From positions 1,879,605-1,943,604 of the forward strand of contig UGSS01000002.1 in assembly GCA_900454475.1 (NCBI GenBank): a stretch of DNA of 64,000 nucleotides, written 5' to 3'. The stretch's first letter is position 1, and each line of letters opens with the position of its first letter. This document shows, piece after piece, positions 19,410 through 29,850 of this stretch. The notes under the pieces were generated by a model, which saw nothing but the letters and a program-made list of their open reading frames with translations, did no database searches and was not told the DNA's origin. Source of the DNA: [Pasteurella] mairii (GTDB lineage: Bacteria; Pseudomonadota; Gammaproteobacteria; Enterobacterales; Pasteurellaceae). Made by a program: the position numbers and the translations under genes.

Positions 19410-20599
19410 ATCAAACAACCAAAGCCAGCTTTATTTTTATTCTCACTTTAGGCATTTTATCTATGTTGCCGCCATTGAGTGTGGATATGTATTTACCGGC
19501 ATTTTTGAAAATCGCCCAAGATCTCAACATTACGCCGGAACAAGTACAACATACGCTTACATTTTTTGCCTATGGTATGGCGACGGGGCAATTATTTTGG
19601 GGTCCCTTCGGCGACAGTTTCGGCAGAAAACCCATTATTTTGTTCGGTGTTTCCGTCGCCGCTATTGCCGCGTTTTTACTCACGGATATTGAAACTATCG
19701 GAAATTTTACCACTCTTCGTTTTACTCAAGGCTTTTTTGCTGCTTCACCGGTCGTGCTGGTTGGTGCATTGTTGCGTGATTTATTCAGTAAAAATGAATT
19801 ATCTAAAACCATGTCCACCATCACTTTAGTGTTTATGGTTGCCCCATTGCTCGCCCCGATTATTGGCGGCTATTTAATTCGCTTTTTCCACTGGCATTCC
19901 ATTTTCTATGTCATTGCCTTTATGGGCTTATTAAGCATATTGATGGTCTTTTTTATTATTCCGGAAACACATGCTAAAGAAAAACGAATTCCGCTGCATT
20001 TAAATATCATTGCACGTAATTTTGTCGCGCTGTGGAAACAAAAAGAAGTCTTAGGTTACATGTTCACCTCCTCTTTCGGTTTTGCCGGAATGTTTACCTT
20101 TATTACATCTGGATCTATTGTTTATATTGGTCTTTATGGCGTGGCACCGGAAAATTTCGGTTATTTCTTTATGTTGAACATTCTCGTGATGACCGTCGGC
20201 TCTGTCCTCAACGGTAAATTGGTAACAAAATTAGGCGCCGAAAAATTATTACAATGGGGATTGGCAGTGCAAGTCGTTTCCGGTATTTTTTTATTACTTA
20301 TCGCCTTATTTGACTTAAACTTCTGGATCATGGCAATCGCTATCGCGTTATTTGTGGGGCAAAACTCCTTAATCTCCTCCAATTCCATGGCATCTATTTT
20401 GGAAAAATTCCCCAATATGGCAGGTACTGCCAATTCCATGGTCGGCAGCATTCGTTTTGCTATCGGCGCCAGTATCGGTTCTCTAGTGGCTTTAATGGAA
20501 ATGAAAACTGCCGCACCAATGTTGATAACCATGGGATTGTGCGCCCTTATCGCACTTGCCTGTTATTACTTCCTTACTTATCGCCATCTTGACTATTAG
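19406..20599 (+). CDS. bcr: Bcr/CflA-type multidrug efflux MFS transporter
   Basis: A 397-residue inner-membrane protein with twelve predicted segments. It carries the major facilitator loop 2-3 motif (GPFGDSFGRKPIILFG, residues ~65-80) and the DHA1-family start LSVDMYLPAF seen in Bcr and CflA. Family members expel bicyclomycin, sulfonamides and chloramphenicol. The start is GTG at 19406, overlapping the rsuA stop codon. The rsuA-bcr pairing is conserved in Haemophilus. The substrate range here is unknown. Confidence 0.9.
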   Translation: MNQTTKASFIFILTLGILSMLPPLSVDMYLPAFLKIAQDLNITPEQVQHTLTFFAYGMATGQLFWGPFGDSFGRKPIILFGVSVAAIAAFLLTDIETIGNFTTLRFTQGFFAASPVVLVGALLRDLFSKNELSKTMSTITLVFMVAPLLAPIIGGYLIRFFHWHSIFYVIAFMGLLSILMVFFIIPETHAKEKRIPLHLNIIARNFVALWKQKEVLGYMFTSSFGFAGMFTFITSGSIVYIGLYGVAPENFGYFFMLNILVMTVGSVLNGKLVTKLGAEKLLQWGLAVQVVSGIFLLLIALFDLNFWIMAIAIALFVGQNSLISSNSMASILEKFPNMAGTANSMVGSIRFAIGASIGSLVALMEMKTAAPMLITMGLCALIALACYYFLTYRHLDY

Positions 20600-20609
20600 A
20601 GGAAAAATT

Positions 20610-20843
20610 ATGGCATTAATTCGTTGTCCGGAATGTCGGTGTAAAATCAGTGAAAATGCACCCGCTTGTCCTCATTGCGGCTTTTCCTTTGCACCAAAAG
20701 ATTTGGAAATATATAAGCAAAAACTAGATCAGCGACGTTTAGCCAATCAAGAAATTAACCGCAAAAGCGTCAAATTGCATCTCACATGGCTGGCAATTTT
20801 TGCCTTCATTATCGCCCTTGCTGCCTTATGGCAACATGGATAA
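20610..20843 (+). CDS. Small zinc-ribbon membrane protein
   Basis: A 77-residue protein. The N-terminus is a zinc ribbon with two CxxC knuckles (CPEC at residues 6-9, CPHC at 20-23). A charged helical stretch follows, and one C-terminal membrane segment (residues ~55-73). The start is the ATG at 20610 with AGAGGA upstream. It follows bcr by 10 bp, probably in the same transcript. Function is unknown; such proteins are commonly listed only as zinc-ribbon domain proteins. Confidence 0.8.
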   Translation: MALIRCPECRCKISENAPACPHCGFSFAPKDLEIYKQKLDQRRLANQEINRKSVKLHLTWLAIFAFIIALAALWQHG

Positions 20844-20887
20844 CGCAAAAGTGCGGTCATTTTTTAGCACGTTTTCATATAAAAAAG

Positions 20888-20918
20888 AGGGTATTGATCA
20901 AAAATCAATACCCTTTTT
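20888..20918. terminator. Bidirectional terminator between the zinc-ribbon gene and fba
   Basis: Perfect 11-bp arms AGGGTATTGAT (20888-20898) and ATCAATACCCT (20904-20914), with A-rich and T-rich flanks, between two convergent genes. An uptake signal lies just to the left at 20849. Confidence 0.9.
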
Positions 20919-20937
20919 GTTAGCTCAAAAACTGAAA

Positions 20938-22017
20938 TTATAATACGTTAACGCAGTTCAAATCTTCAAAAGATTGTTCTAAGCGTTTAGACATGGATTC
21001 TTCCGCTTTGCGTAACCATACGCGTGGATCGTAGTATTTTTTATTCGGTGCATCAGGACCTTCCGGGTTACCTAATTGCCCTTGAAGATAGGCTTCGTTG
21101 GCTTTATAGAATTGAAGAATACCATCCCATGTTGCCCATTGGGTATCAGTGTCGATATTCATTTTGATCGCACCGTAGCTGATCGCTTCGCGAATTTCTT
21201 CTTGTGAAGAACCGGAACCGCCATGGAAAACGAAGTCGATAGATTTTGCCGGCAAATTACGTTCTTTAGACACGAACTCTTGTGACGCACCTAAAATAGA
21301 CGGTTTTAATTTCACGTTACCCGGTTTATACACACCATGCACATTACCAAATGCTGCTGCCACAGTGAAACGTGGGCTGATTGGGCTTAATTGGTCGTAA
21401 ACATAAAGGACATCTTCCGGTTGAGTATAAAGTTTAGACTCATCCACGCCTGAATTATCAACACCATCTTCTTCACCACCGGTAATCCCGATTTCGATTT
21501 CAAGGGTCATGCCTAATTTATCCATACGTGCAAGATATTCGCGGCAAATTGCCATATTTTCTTCCATCGGTTCTTCCGAAAGATCCAACATATGAGAAGA
21601 GAACAATGGTTTACCGGTTTCTGCAAAATATTTTTCGCCGGCATCTAACAAACCGTCGATCCATGGTAATAATTTTTTCGCTGCATGGTCAGTATGTAAA
21701 ATAACCGGCACGCCATATTCTTCCGCTAAAGTATGAACGTGTTTCGCTCCAGCAATGGCACCTAACACATCTGCACGTGTACCACTAGTTGGTTTAATTC
21801 CTTTACCGGCATAAAACGAGGCACCGCCGTTTGAGAACTGAATAATCACTGGTGCCTTAACGCGCGCCGCTGTCTCTAAAACGGCATTCACACTGTCAGT
21901 TCCCACGCAGTTTACCGCAGGAATAGCGAAGTTATTTGCTTTAGCATAAGCGAAGATTTTTTGAACGTCATCACCTGTCACTACGCCCGGTTTTACAATG
22001 TCTAATAGTTTTGCCAT
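20938..22017 (-). CDS. fba: Fructose-bisphosphate aldolase, class II
   Basis: Zinc-dependent glycolytic enzyme that cleaves fructose 1,6-bisphosphate into glyceraldehyde 3-phosphate and dihydroxyacetone phosphate. The 359-residue protein has the zinc site HTDHAAK (about residues 107-113), a second metal-site region with GNVHGVYKPGN (about 224-234), and the C-terminal VFHGGSGSS (about 263-271). It lies downstream of pgk on the same strand, as in the conserved epd-pgk-fba order, but the 92-bp gap between them holds repeated palindromic units (22046-22103). Confidence 0.96.
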   Translation of the reverse strand: MAKLLDIVKPGVVTGDDVQKIFAYAKANNFAIPAVNCVGTDSVNAVLETAARVKAPVIIQFSNGGASFYAGKGIKPTSGTRADVLGAIAGAKHVHTLAEEYGVPVILHTDHAAKKLLPWIDGLLDAGEKYFAETGKPLFSSHMLDLSEEPMEENMAICREYLARMDKLGMTLEIEIGITGGEEDGVDNSGVDESKLYTQPEDVLYVYDQLSPISPRFTVAAAFGNVHGVYKPGNVKLKPSILGASQEFVSKERNLPAKSIDFVFHGGSGSSQEEIREAISYGAIKMNIDTDTQWATWDGILQFYKANEAYLQGQLGNPEGPDAPNKKYYDPRVWLRKAEESMSKRLEQSFEDLNCVNVL

Positions 22018-22045
22018 TTTTGTTTCCTTATGATGTTAAAAATCA

Positions 22046-22103
22046 GTAGGGACACATTGTGTGTGTCCGTGGATATTTAAGTAGGGACACAATGTGTCCC
22101 TAC
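22046..22103. repeat. Two REP-like palindromic units between pgk and fba
   Basis: Unit 1 (22046-22069) begins GTAGGGACACATTGTG and ends TGTGTCCG. Unit 2 (22081-22103) is a near-perfect palindrome with 11-bp arms GTAGGGACACA/TGTGTCCCTAC. Related 24-base units occur upstream of metH at 55191-55250. They would fold into hairpins in the pgk-fba messenger. Confidence 0.7.
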
Positions 22104-22109
22104 AAGAAA

Positions 22110-23279
22110 TTAACCGTTCGCGCGTTTCTCTAAAATTTCAACCGCTGGTAATACTTTGCCTTCTACAAACTCTAAGAATGCACCACCACCGGTTGAAATA
22201 TAAGAAATTTTATCCGCAATACCGAATAAATCGATCGCTGCCAAAGTATCGCCACCACCAGCAATAGAGAATGCCCCATTTGCAGTGGCTTCAGCGATAG
22301 CATTTGAAATCACTTCAGTCCCTTTGCGGAAGTTCGGGAATTCAAATACGCCCACTGGACCATTCCAAAGAATAGTTTTCGCCGATTTGATGATTTTCGC
22401 TAATTCTTCTGCTGATTTATCACCAATATCGAAGATAGATTCATCAGCTTGGACGTCAGATACTGATTTTTCAGTGGCTGGCGCGCTGTCAGAGAATTCT
22501 GTACCCACACGCACATCTACCGGCACAGGGATATTGGTAGCTTTTGCCAAGCGTTGTGCTTCAGGGATTAAATCCGCTTCGTATAAAGATTTACCCACGT
22601 TGTGACCTTCCGCGGCGATAAAGGTATTGGCAATACCACCGCCCACAATTAATTGGTCAGCGATTTTTGAAAGACTATCTAGCACCGTTAATTTGGTGGA
22701 CACTTTTGAACCACCGACAATCGCCAACATTGGTCGTTGTGGTTCTTTTAATGCTTTACCTAACGCCTCTAATTCCGCCGCTAATAAAGGACCTGCGCAA
22801 GCCACTGGTGCAAATTGTGCTACACCATAAGTTGAACCTTCCGCGCGGTGTGCAGTACCGAATGCGTCCATCACGAAAATATCGCAAAGCGCGGCGTATT
22901 TTTTCGCTAATTCTTCAGAATTTTTCTTCTCGCCTTTGTTTACGCGAACGTTTTCTAATACCACAACTTCACCATCAGCCACTTCAACGCCATCTAAGTA
23001 ATCTTGTACTAAACGCGCGTTGAAGCCTGCATTGTTCAAGTAATCAACAACAGGTTGCAAAGAATCTTCCGGTTTGAATTCACCTTCCGTCGGACGACCT
23101 AAATGCGAAGTTACCATCACTTTCGCGCCTTTTTCCAACGCGAATTTTAACGTCGGGATCGTTGCACGAATACGTGCATCAGACGTTACTTTGCCATCTT
23201 TTACCGGCACGTTTAAATCCGCACGAATGAAAAGACGTTTACCTGCTAAATCTAGGTCGGTCATTTTAATTATTGACAT
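22110..23279 (-). CDS. pgk: Phosphoglycerate kinase
   Basis: Glycolytic kinase making ATP and 3-phosphoglycerate from 1,3-bisphosphoglycerate. The 389-residue protein carries the PGK signature [12 protein letters not shown] (residues 14-25), the substrate-binding TSHLGRP (about 57-63), the hinge segment [11 protein letters not shown], and the C-terminal nucleotide loop [13 protein letters not shown]. It is the first gene of the pgk-fba unit in this window. A hairpin-forming inverted repeat lies ~60 bp upstream. Confidence 0.96.
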   Translation of the reverse strand: MSIIKMTDLDLAGKRLFIRADLNVPVKDGKVTSDARIRATIPTLKFALEKGAKVMVTSHLGRPTEGEFKPEDSLQPVVDYLNNAGFNARLVQDYLDGVEVADGEVVVLENVRVNKGEKKNSEELAKKYAALCDIFVMDAFGTAHRAEGSTYGVAQFAPVACAGPLLAAELEALGKALKEPQRPMLAIVGGSKVSTKLTVLDSLSKIADQLIVGGGIANTFIAAEGHNVGKSLYEADLIPEAQRLAKATNIPVPVDVRVGTEFSDSAPATEKSVSDVQADESIFDIGDKSAEELAKIIKSAKTILWNGPVGVFEFPNFRKGTEVISNAIAEATANGAFSIAGGGDTLAAIDLFGIADKISYISTGGGAFLEFVEGKVLPAVEILEKRANG

Positions 23280-23674
23280 AATTTACCTCTTTGCTTGATT
23301 AAGATTAAAATTTTACAAAAACTGTTAGGCATTATACCCAGTTACGACTAGCTTGTAACTGGTCTAGATCAAATTATCACCATTATTTTTTTTAAATAAA
23401 TTATTTCATCAAAAGCGCCCAATCCTCTGGTTTCTTAAAACCACAGAAAAAATGACCGCACTTTATAAAATCGTCACTACGTTAGCATAAGCATGATATA
23501 AAACCGCATCAATATACCCATATGGAATATTAAATGCAATTTTCTTATTTCAACCGTCAAAAATTTAATGGTTAAATGCAAATCATGTCGCTGATACAAG
23601 CAATCATTATCTTAGAACAAACACAACAGCAAACCTAACATTATCCGATAGATTTCACCTGTAAGAGGGATAAA
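23280..23674. other. Divergent intergenic region pgk / sbp
   Basis: About 395 bp without a gene. It holds a perfect 8-bp inverted repeat CCAGTTAC/GTAACTGG (23338-23345 and 23355-23362), which could be an operator or hairpin close to the pgk promoter, and an uptake signal at 23455. The remainder is AT-rich leader DNA for sbp. I see no riboswitch and no clear regulator site. Confidence 0.5.
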
Positions 23675-24721
23675 ATGGCATATTTTTTACTTGGAAAACA
23701 ACGCAATACATCTCGTTTGCGATTAAAAAAATGGCTTTTTTCTGTTACCGTCGCCTCCGCACTTTTTGCCGGCGCAAACGCTTATGCGGTCGATTTATTA
23801 AACGTGTCTTACGATCCAACTCGAGAATTATATAAAGATTATAACCAACTTTTCGCCAAACATTGGCAAGCAACTAAAGGCGAAAGCATTAAAATCAACA
23901 CCTCCCATGGCGGCTCCGGCAAACAAGCACGCTCTGTTATTGATGGACTACAAGCAGACGTCATCACCTTAGCGCTCGCCGGCGACATTAATCAACTTGC
24001 CAAAAAAGATCTACTCACAGTGGATTGGCAAAGCAAATTAAGCCATAACAGCACGCCTTATAGCTCCACGATCGTTTTTTTAGTACGCAAAGGAAATCCT
24101 AAAAACATCACTGATTGGGATGATTTAGTCAAAGCTGACGTAGAAGTCATCACCCCTAATCCTAAAACCTCCGGTGGAGCGCGCTGGAATTTCTTAGCCG
24201 CTTGGGCATACGCCAAAACCACCTATGGCAGTGATGAAAAAGCCTTAGAATTTGTTTCCACCCTCTATAAAAATACCCCAATTCTGGACACCGGCGCGCG
24301 CGCTGCCGCGACCAGTTTTATCCAACGCGGTTTGGGCGATGTACTATTGGCATGGGAAAATGAAGCTTATTTAGCGCTTGCCGAACAAGGTGGCAGCGAA
24401 TTTGAAATTGTCACACCATCCATTTCCATCCTCGCTGAACCGCCGGTGGCGGTCGTGGATAAAATCGTCGATAAAAAAGGCACACGCCAACAAGCGACTG
24501 CCTATTTACAATATTTATACAGCGACGACGCACAACATTTAATTGCCAAACATTTTTATCGTCCAACCAATGCGCAAATTTTAGCGCAATATCAGCAACA
24601 ATTTCCGCCGCTTAAATTGATCACCATTGATCAAATGTTTGGCGGTTGGGATCAGGCACAAAAAACCTACTTTGATGATAATGGGGTTTTTGACCAAATT
24701 TTTCTGAAACTTAATCAATAG
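23675..24721 (+). CDS. sbp: Sulfate-binding periplasmic protein of ABC importer
   Basis: Captures sulfate (probably also thiosulfate) in the periplasm for the CysTWA importer. The 348-residue protein has an N-terminal export signal with a long basic region, a hydrophobic core ([12 protein letters not shown]) and a likely cleavage site after AYA at residue 38. The mature protein starts [15 protein letters not shown], the family hallmark, and shows THE anion-pocket segment SHGGSGKQA and later [12 protein letters not shown]. The sequence is nearer Sbp than CysP (for example [11 protein letters not shown] near the end). The Shine-Dalgarno AGAGGG precedes the ATG. Gene order sbp-cysT-cysW-cysA is compact. 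Confidence 0.93.
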   Translation: MAYFLLGKQRNTSRLRLKKWLFSVTVASALFAGANAYAVDLLNVSYDPTRELYKDYNQLFAKHWQATKGESIKINTSHGGSGKQARSVIDGLQADVITLALAGDINQLAKKDLLTVDWQSKLSHNSTPYSSTIVFLVRKGNPKNITDWDDLVKADVEVITPNPKTSGGARWNFLAAWAYAKTTYGSDEKALEFVSTLYKNTPILDTGARAAATSFIQRGLGDVLLAWENEAYLALAEQGGSEFEIVTPSISILAEPPVAVVDKIVDKKGTRQQATAYLQYLYSDDAQHLIAKHFYRPTNAQILAQYQQQFPPLKLITIDQMFGGWDQAQKTYFDDNGVFDQIFLKLNQ

Positions 24722-24751
24722 GTTAGGACGACAATTGTTAAGGAAACGCTA

Positions 24752-25564
24752 ATGAAAACCACTTTTCATGTTATTCCCGGCTTTAATATTGCACTAGGTT
24801 ATACCATCACTTTTTTAAGTTTAGTTGTGTTAATCCCATTGTGTGCATTATTTGTCTTTTCAAGCCAAATCTCCGCGGCTGAATTATGGTCATTAATCAG
24901 CGGCAAACAACTTCAATTATCCCTTTGGTTATCACTACGAACCGCCTTTACCGCCGCATTAATAAACGCATTTCTCGGATTAATTTTAGCGTGGACGTTG
25001 GTGCGTTATCATTTTTTCGGGCGTAAAATAATTGATACCTTTATTGATATGCCTTTTGCTTTGCCAACCGCTGTCGCCGGCATTGCTTTAACCGCTATTT
25101 ATGCGAAAAATGGTATTATCGGTCAATTCTTTTCTTTCAAAATTGCCTATACGCCAATCGGCATTACACTCGCCTTGTTGTTCGTTACCTTGCCTTTTGT
25201 GGTCAGAACCTTACAACCGGTTTTGCAAGATTTACCCAAAGAGGTTGAAGAAGCCGCCGAAATCTTAGGCGCCAGCCGCTGGCAATGTTTTTTACGCATT
25301 ATTCTTCCCGCGATTTTACCCGCTTGGCTCACAGGCTTTACCTTAGCCTTTGCGCGCGCCATCGGTGAATACGGATCAGTGGTTTTTATTGCCGGCAATA
25401 TTCCCTTTAGCACCGAAATTCTACCCTTGCTCATTGTATCCAAACTTGACCAATACAATTATGTTGCCGCCGCCACTATCGGCGTCATCATGTTGATCAT
25501 CTCCTTTACCTTATTATTTGCACTCAACATGATCCAACGTCGTTTAGCCAATTTTGCTTCATAA
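24752..25564 (+). CDS. cysT: Sulfate/thiosulfate ABC transporter permease CysT (CysU)
   Basis: A 270-residue inner-membrane permease with about six segments. It has the EAA loop that contacts the ATPase (EAAEILGASRWQCFLRIILP at about residues 169-188). It lies 30 bp after sbp and 9 bp before cysW, with the Shine-Dalgarno AAGGAA. It forms the heterodimeric channel with CysW. Confidence 0.94.
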   Translation: MKTTFHVIPGFNIALGYTITFLSLVVLIPLCALFVFSSQISAAELWSLISGKQLQLSLWLSLRTAFTAALINAFLGLILAWTLVRYHFFGRKIIDTFIDMPFALPTAVAGIALTAIYAKNGIIGQFFSFKIAYTPIGITLALLFVTLPFVVRTLQPVLQDLPKEVEEAAEILGASRWQCFLRIILPAILPAWLTGFTLAFARAIGEYGSVVFIAGNIPFSTEILPLLIVSKLDQYNYVAAATIGVIMLIISFTLLFALNMIQRRLANFAS

Positions 25565-25573
25565 GGAAGAATT

Positions 25574-26398
25574 ATGTCGTTACCAACATCCAAATATCGC
25601 CTCTCCCATTACGCCTTGATCGCCTTGTCGATCATCATCTTTTTTATCGTATTGGTATTACCGTTATTCACCGTTATCTTTCAAGGATTAAGCGCGGGCT
25701 TACCGGCCTTTTGGCAAAATATTATTGATGAAGATACGTTATCCGCCTTGAAATTAACCTTACTTGCTGCCGCCATCGCTGTCCCCATCAATATCGTCTT
25801 TGGTATTTTTGCTGCTTGGTCGGTGACCAAATATCAATTTAAAGGCAAGCAATTATTGCTCACCTTAATCGATCTCCCTTTTTCCATTTCGCCCATCGTC
25901 GCCGGCTTAATTTATGTATTATTATTCGGGGCGCAAAGTTGGTTATATCCTTATTTAGATCAATGGGATATCCAAATTGTTTATGCCATTCCCGGCATTA
26001 TTTTAGCCACGATTTTCGTCTCTGTTCCCTTTGTTGCACGCGAGTTAATTCCGATTATGGAAGCGCAAGGCACCGTGGAAGAAGAAGCGGCAACCGTCTT
26101 GGGCGCGAACGGTTGGCAAATTTTCCGTTACATCACATTACCTAACATCAAATGGGCATTGCTGCATGGCGTTGTGCTTTGTACCGCTAGAGCGCTCGGT
26201 GAATTTGGCGCGGTTTCCGTGTTATCCGGACATATTCGCGGCTACACCACCACCTTACCGCTCCACATTGAAATTCTCTACAACGAATACAACGTGGTCG
26301 CCGCCTTTAGCGTTGCGATTTTACTATTATTACTTTCCTTAGTTCTGTTACTTGCTCGCCAATGGACAGAAAGCAAACTCAGCAGAAAACCAGCATAA
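25574..26398 (+). CDS. cysW: Sulfate/thiosulfate ABC transporter permease CysW
   Basis: A 274-residue permease with about six membrane segments and the coupling loop [20 protein letters not shown] (about residues 174-193). The family pattern [15 protein letters not shown] follows near residues 212-226. It is preceded by AAGGAAGA and followed by cysA after 10 bp. Confidence 0.94.
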   Translation: MSLPTSKYRLSHYALIALSIIIFFIVLVLPLFTVIFQGLSAGLPAFWQNIIDEDTLSALKLTLLAAAIAVPINIVFGIFAAWSVTKYQFKGKQLLLTLIDLPFSISPIVAGLIYVLLFGAQSWLYPYLDQWDIQIVYAIPGIILATIFVSVPFVARELIPIMEAQGTVEEEAATVLGANGWQIFRYITLPNIKWALLHGVVLCTARALGEFGAVSVLSGHIRGYTTTLPLHIEILYNEYNVVAAFSVAILLLLLSLVLLLARQWTESKLSRKPA

Positions 26399-26408
26399 GA
26401 GGAACAGC

Positions 26409-27482
26409 ATGAGCATTCGTATTCAAAATATTCAAAAAACCTTTGAAAATTTGACCGCACTTCACAACATCAACTTCAGTGTCAATGAGGGCGAATTAGC
26501 CGCGTTATTAGGTCCATCCGGCTGCGGAAAAACCACGTTATTACGCATTATCGCCGGATTAGAACAAGCCACCTCTGGACAAATTTTCTTTGGCGACAAA
26601 GACGTCAGCCGCCTCAATGCGAAAGAACGGGATATTGGCTTTGTGTTCCAAAGTTATGCCCTATTCCGCCACATGACCGTTGCGCAAAATGTAGCATTTG
26701 GGCTTAAAATCAAACCGAAAGCAGAACGTCTTAGCGAGAGTGAAATTGCACAAAAAGTACGGGATTTACTCGAATTGGTTCAGCTCAACCGCTTCGCTGG
26801 TCATTATCCCGATCAACTTTCCGGCGGACAACGCCAACGGGTTGCACTGGCGCGCGCCTTAGCCACACAACCCAAAGTGCTGCTATTAGACGAACCTTTC
26901 AGCGCCTTAGATGCCACCGTGCGCAAAGAATTACGTCGTTGGTTGCGCGATTTTCATCATGAAATCAATGTCACCAGCTTGTTTGTCACCCACGATCAAG
27001 ACGAAGCCCTTGAAGTGGCGGATAAAATTATCGTGATGAATAAAGGCGTTGTAGAACAAGTCGGCACGCCGGAAGAAGTGTATAAACAACCGCAAACCGC
27101 CTTTGTGGCGCACTTTCTTGGCGAAGTCAACGTGTTGCATGGCGTGGTTGAACAAAATTATCTACGCATCGGCGATTTTCAACAAACCCTAAGCCAATAT
27201 CATGCGCCACATCATATTATCGCTTATGTTCGTCCCCACGAGATCGCCATGACCAAAGCGCCATTGGACAATGCTTTAAAAGGCACCATCGCGCGCCTAC
27301 ATACCGCCGGCTCCACCATTTTTGTCGAAGTGGCATTGCCAAACAACGAAAAACCGCTTGAAGTTTCAGTAGATCACACACAATTTGAACAAGAACAATT
27401 TGCGCTGAAAGATCCCGTTTATCTCACACCAAAATTGGTCAATATTTTCTCGCAAGATCAACTGATTGAATTTATGATCTAA
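26409..27482 (+). CDS. cysA: Sulfate/thiosulfate ABC transporter ATPase CysA
   Basis: ATPase that powers the importer, 357 residues. It has Walker [10 protein letters not shown] (about 35-43), the signature [15 protein letters not shown] (about 134-148), Walker [13 protein letters not shown] and the switch His in [12 protein letters not shown]-terminal regulatory (TOBE-like) domain follows. I chose the ATG at 26409 because AGAGGA lies just upstream and the family starts MSIRIQNI; an in-frame ATG within cysW would add 19 unrelated residues. An uptake signal is embedded in codons near residue 16 (26454). The cluster has no sulfate-reduction genes beside it. Confidence 0.94.
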   Translation: MSIRIQNIQKTFENLTALHNINFSVNEGELAALLGPSGCGKTTLLRIIAGLEQATSGQIFFGDKDVSRLNAKERDIGFVFQSYALFRHMTVAQNVAFGLKIKPKAERLSESEIAQKVRDLLELVQLNRFAGHYPDQLSGGQRQRVALARALATQPKVLLLDEPFSALDATVRKELRRWLRDFHHEINVTSLFVTHDQDEALEVADKIIVMNKGVVEQVGTPEEVYKQPQTAFVAHFLGEVNVLHGVVEQNYLRIGDFQQTLSQYHAPHHIIAYVRPHEIAMTKAPLDNALKGTIARLHTAGSTIFVEVALPNNEKPLEVSVDHTQFEQEQFALKDPVYLTPKLVNIFSQDQLIEFMI

Positions 27483-27517
27483 CGGTATGCGCCAAAAGTG
27501 CGGTCAATTTTTGCCAT

Positions 27518-27550
27518 AAAAAAGCAGATCACTTGATGTGCTTTTTGTTC
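27518..27550. terminator. Bidirectional terminator between cysA and rna
   Basis: Arms AAAAAGCA (27518-27525) and TGCTTTTT (27539-27546), with A-rich and T-rich flanks, between convergent genes. An uptake signal at 27496 precedes it. Confidence 0.8.
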
Positions 27551-27557
27551 TTCAACA

Positions 27558-28256
27558 TTAATAACCAATGCGACTACGCGGACAATCAATCACGCGCCAA
27601 TCCAAACCGTAACAAATAAATAATTCATTGCGATTAGCACCTAAAAAGGCGTGTTTTAACTGCGGATTATTATCGCGGATCCAACGAAATAATTCATTAC
27701 GCGTATCCAATTCGTAATCCGGCAAAGTCAACGATTTAAATAACTCACGCTCTTTTTCAAAATAACTTCTAGCATCCGGAAACGCGCAAGCCCCATGTTT
27801 TTCCCATTCGCCTTGCAACAAATAGGCGCTCGGACTATCCGGCAAAAATTCCTCAATCAACGCTTGATCCACGCGTGGCAAATCGCCTTGACAAAAACGC
27901 GGGTGATCGGAAACGCGACGTGCTTGCTGATTTTGCGGCCATAAACCATGAATAACCCAACCAAAATTTTGCGTATTACCACATTGCAACGCCAACGAAT
28001 CCGGTAATTTATCGCCATAACGCCGACGTTGTACATCACAAAATGCCGGTGACCAAGATAACACCAAGGTATAATAATGAAACTTTGCTGAGGCATTCTG
28101 CCCAATCGGATCGTTTTTCATAATATAATCATAGTTACGATCCACTGTCACCAAAACCGCTTCTTTCTGTTTCGCAAAAAAATACCAGCCTGCCAATAAA
28201 AACATAAAAAAGACAATCACAAAAAGCGATAATTGAATGATTTGTTTTTGCTTCAT
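27558..28256 (-). CDS. rna: Ribonuclease I, RNase T2 family
   Basis: Non-specific endoribonuclease of the T2 family, 232 residues. Both catalytic blocks are visible: CAS I as WVIHGLWPQN (about residues 100-109) and CAS II as GEWEKHGACAF (about 150-160). Each supplies a catalytic His, with Glu and Lys in the second. Cysteines compatible with periplasmic disulfides are present. The N-terminus has a strong hydrophobic segment (residues ~9-27) without a convincing signal peptidase site, so the enzyme may be a membrane-anchored periplasmic form rather than freely secreted like E. coli RNase I. Confidence 0.9.
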   Translation of the reverse strand: MKQKQIIQLSLFVIVFFMFLLAGWYFFAKQKEAVLVTVDRNYDYIMKNDPIGQNASAKFHYYTLVLSWSPAFCDVQRRRYGDKLPDSLALQCGNTQNFGWVIHGLWPQNQQARRVSDHPRFCQGDLPRVDQALIEEFLPDSPSAYLLQGEWEKHGACAFPDARSYFEKERELFKSLTLPDYELDTRNELFRWIRDNNPQLKHAFLGANRNELFICYGLDWRVIDCPRSRIGY

Positions 28257-28283
28257 AAAATTCCTATTTAATTTTTACCCTGA

Positions 28284-28589
<306 letters not shown>

Positions 28590-28632
28590 GCGTTTCCCTA
28601 CAGCATAAAACGCGCATTTTTTGACCGCACTT

Positions 28633-29682
28633 TTATGATGGCATTGCCCATTTTGCTAATACAACGCCACAGGCAACCGCGACATTCAGACCGTGTTTCA
28701 GCGGATTAGCATAAGAAAGATTCGCAACGACGTCGTTATCTTGCGCAAGATTAGCATCCGGCACCTCACTTAACACAAAAACCACCTTGTTTTCCAACCG
28801 CACTTTAGCAAAATCCGCCGCTTGTTTATTATTGGTCAAATACACAATTTGATAACCCGCTTGACGCAATTGTTGCAACGCGCTTGGAATGCTATTGATT
28901 TGCAACGGACGAATATATTCCATTCCGCCTTCCGCCACGCGCATTGCCGCTGCTGAATTTAAACACTCGTCATCCTCAACAATCACGCCTTTCACGCCAT
29001 AACAAGCACAGGTACGCACAATACCGCCGATGTTGTAGGTATTATGAATTTCGTTAAGCAAGACCAAACAATCGGCTTTGCGCGGAATATCCAAATAGCC
29101 GGAAAGGGTAAACGGACGGGCTTTTTTCACCAACATGCAAATCCCGCCATGATGTTCAGAACCGCTAACCAACGCTAATTCTTGCGTATCCACCACATGA
29201 TAGACTTTTTTATTCGCCGCCAAATAACGGAACAAATCGCCCACACGATGCGCCATTTCTACCGTCGTCCAAACCCGCACAATACTTTCCGGACGCTGCG
29301 CAAACAGCGCCAAACAAGCATTTTCGCCATACACTTTCATTTCTTCTAGACGGTTTTTCTTGATTTTTTCCGGCGCTCGCGGTGATAACGGACCGGTTTT
29401 CTTTTCGCGTACCGCATCATTTTCCGAACGTTTCACCACCACTTTCACTTGCCCACGACCGCTGGCGCTTTCCATTGTGCTTTCTGTCACCGTACGCACA
29501 GGGTTTACTGCTTTTTTCTCAAACGGACGCCCGGCGCGTTTATCTTGCTTAAAATTGGCTTTTTCATCTCGTTTATGCCGCTCAAAGTGCGGTCGATTTT
29601 GCGACGGTTTTTCACCGACGACACGCTCACTAAAACGGGAAGATTGATTTGCTTGTTGGAAAGTTGGTTTTTTTGTATTCAT
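28633..29682 (-). CDS. yfiF: TrmH/SpoU-family RNA methyltransferase, YfiF-like
   Basis: Predicted 2'-O-ribose RNA methyltransferase, 349 residues. The first ~110 residues are basic and low-complexity (probably a flexible RNA-binding tail). A SpoU substrate-binding domain follows (VYGENACLALFAQRPESIV, then SEHHGGICMLV). The C-terminal SPOUT knot domain has NTYNIGGIVRTCACYGVKGV and NVAVACGVVLAKW. Length and motifs match E. coli YfiF (345). I placed the start at the ATG at 29682: the longer frame would run through an uptake signal at 29730 and encode unrelated sequence. The target RNA is not known from sequence. Confidence 0.9.
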   Translation of the reverse strand: MNTKKPTFQQANQSSRFSERVVGEKPSQNRPHFERHKRDEKANFKQDKRAGRPFEKKAVNPVRTVTESTMESASGRGQVKVVVKRSENDAVREKKTGPLSPRAPEKIKKNRLEEMKVYGENACLALFAQRPESIVRVWTTVEMAHRVGDLFRYLAANKKVYHVVDTQELALVSGSEHHGGICMLVKKARPFTLSGYLDIPRKADCLVLLNEIHNTYNIGGIVRTCACYGVKGVIVEDDECLNSAAAMRVAEGGMEYIRPLQINSIPSALQQLRQAGYQIVYLTNNKQAADFAKVRLENKVVFVLSEVPDANLAQDNDVVANLSYANPLKHGLNVAVACGVVLAKWAMPS

Positions 29683-29850
29683 ATTTATTTGCCAATAAGT
29701 CGTAAAAGGGATAAAGTGAGCGAAAAATGACCGCACTTTATGGGATTTTTTAAGCATTATAACGAAAAAATACCTTTTTTCTACCAAGTTCACAACTAAA
29801 TATTGTAAACTAACTGACTAATTCTCGAAGAAGAAAAATAGAGCAGATTT

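Noticed and set aside
23534-23638. Two tiny back-to-back frames (13 and 20 codons) before sbp as a leader-peptide attenuator
   Set aside because: Neither contains cysteine codons in a row and no terminator/antiterminator pair is visible; likely chance.
26352-26408. Earlier in-frame start for cysA inside cysW
   Set aside because: The ATG at 26409 has a good ribosome site and gives the family N-terminus.
29683-29793. Extended N-terminus for the YfiF methyltransferase
   Set aside because: The extra 37 residues cross an uptake signal and are unlike the family; the ATG at 29682 gives the expected length.
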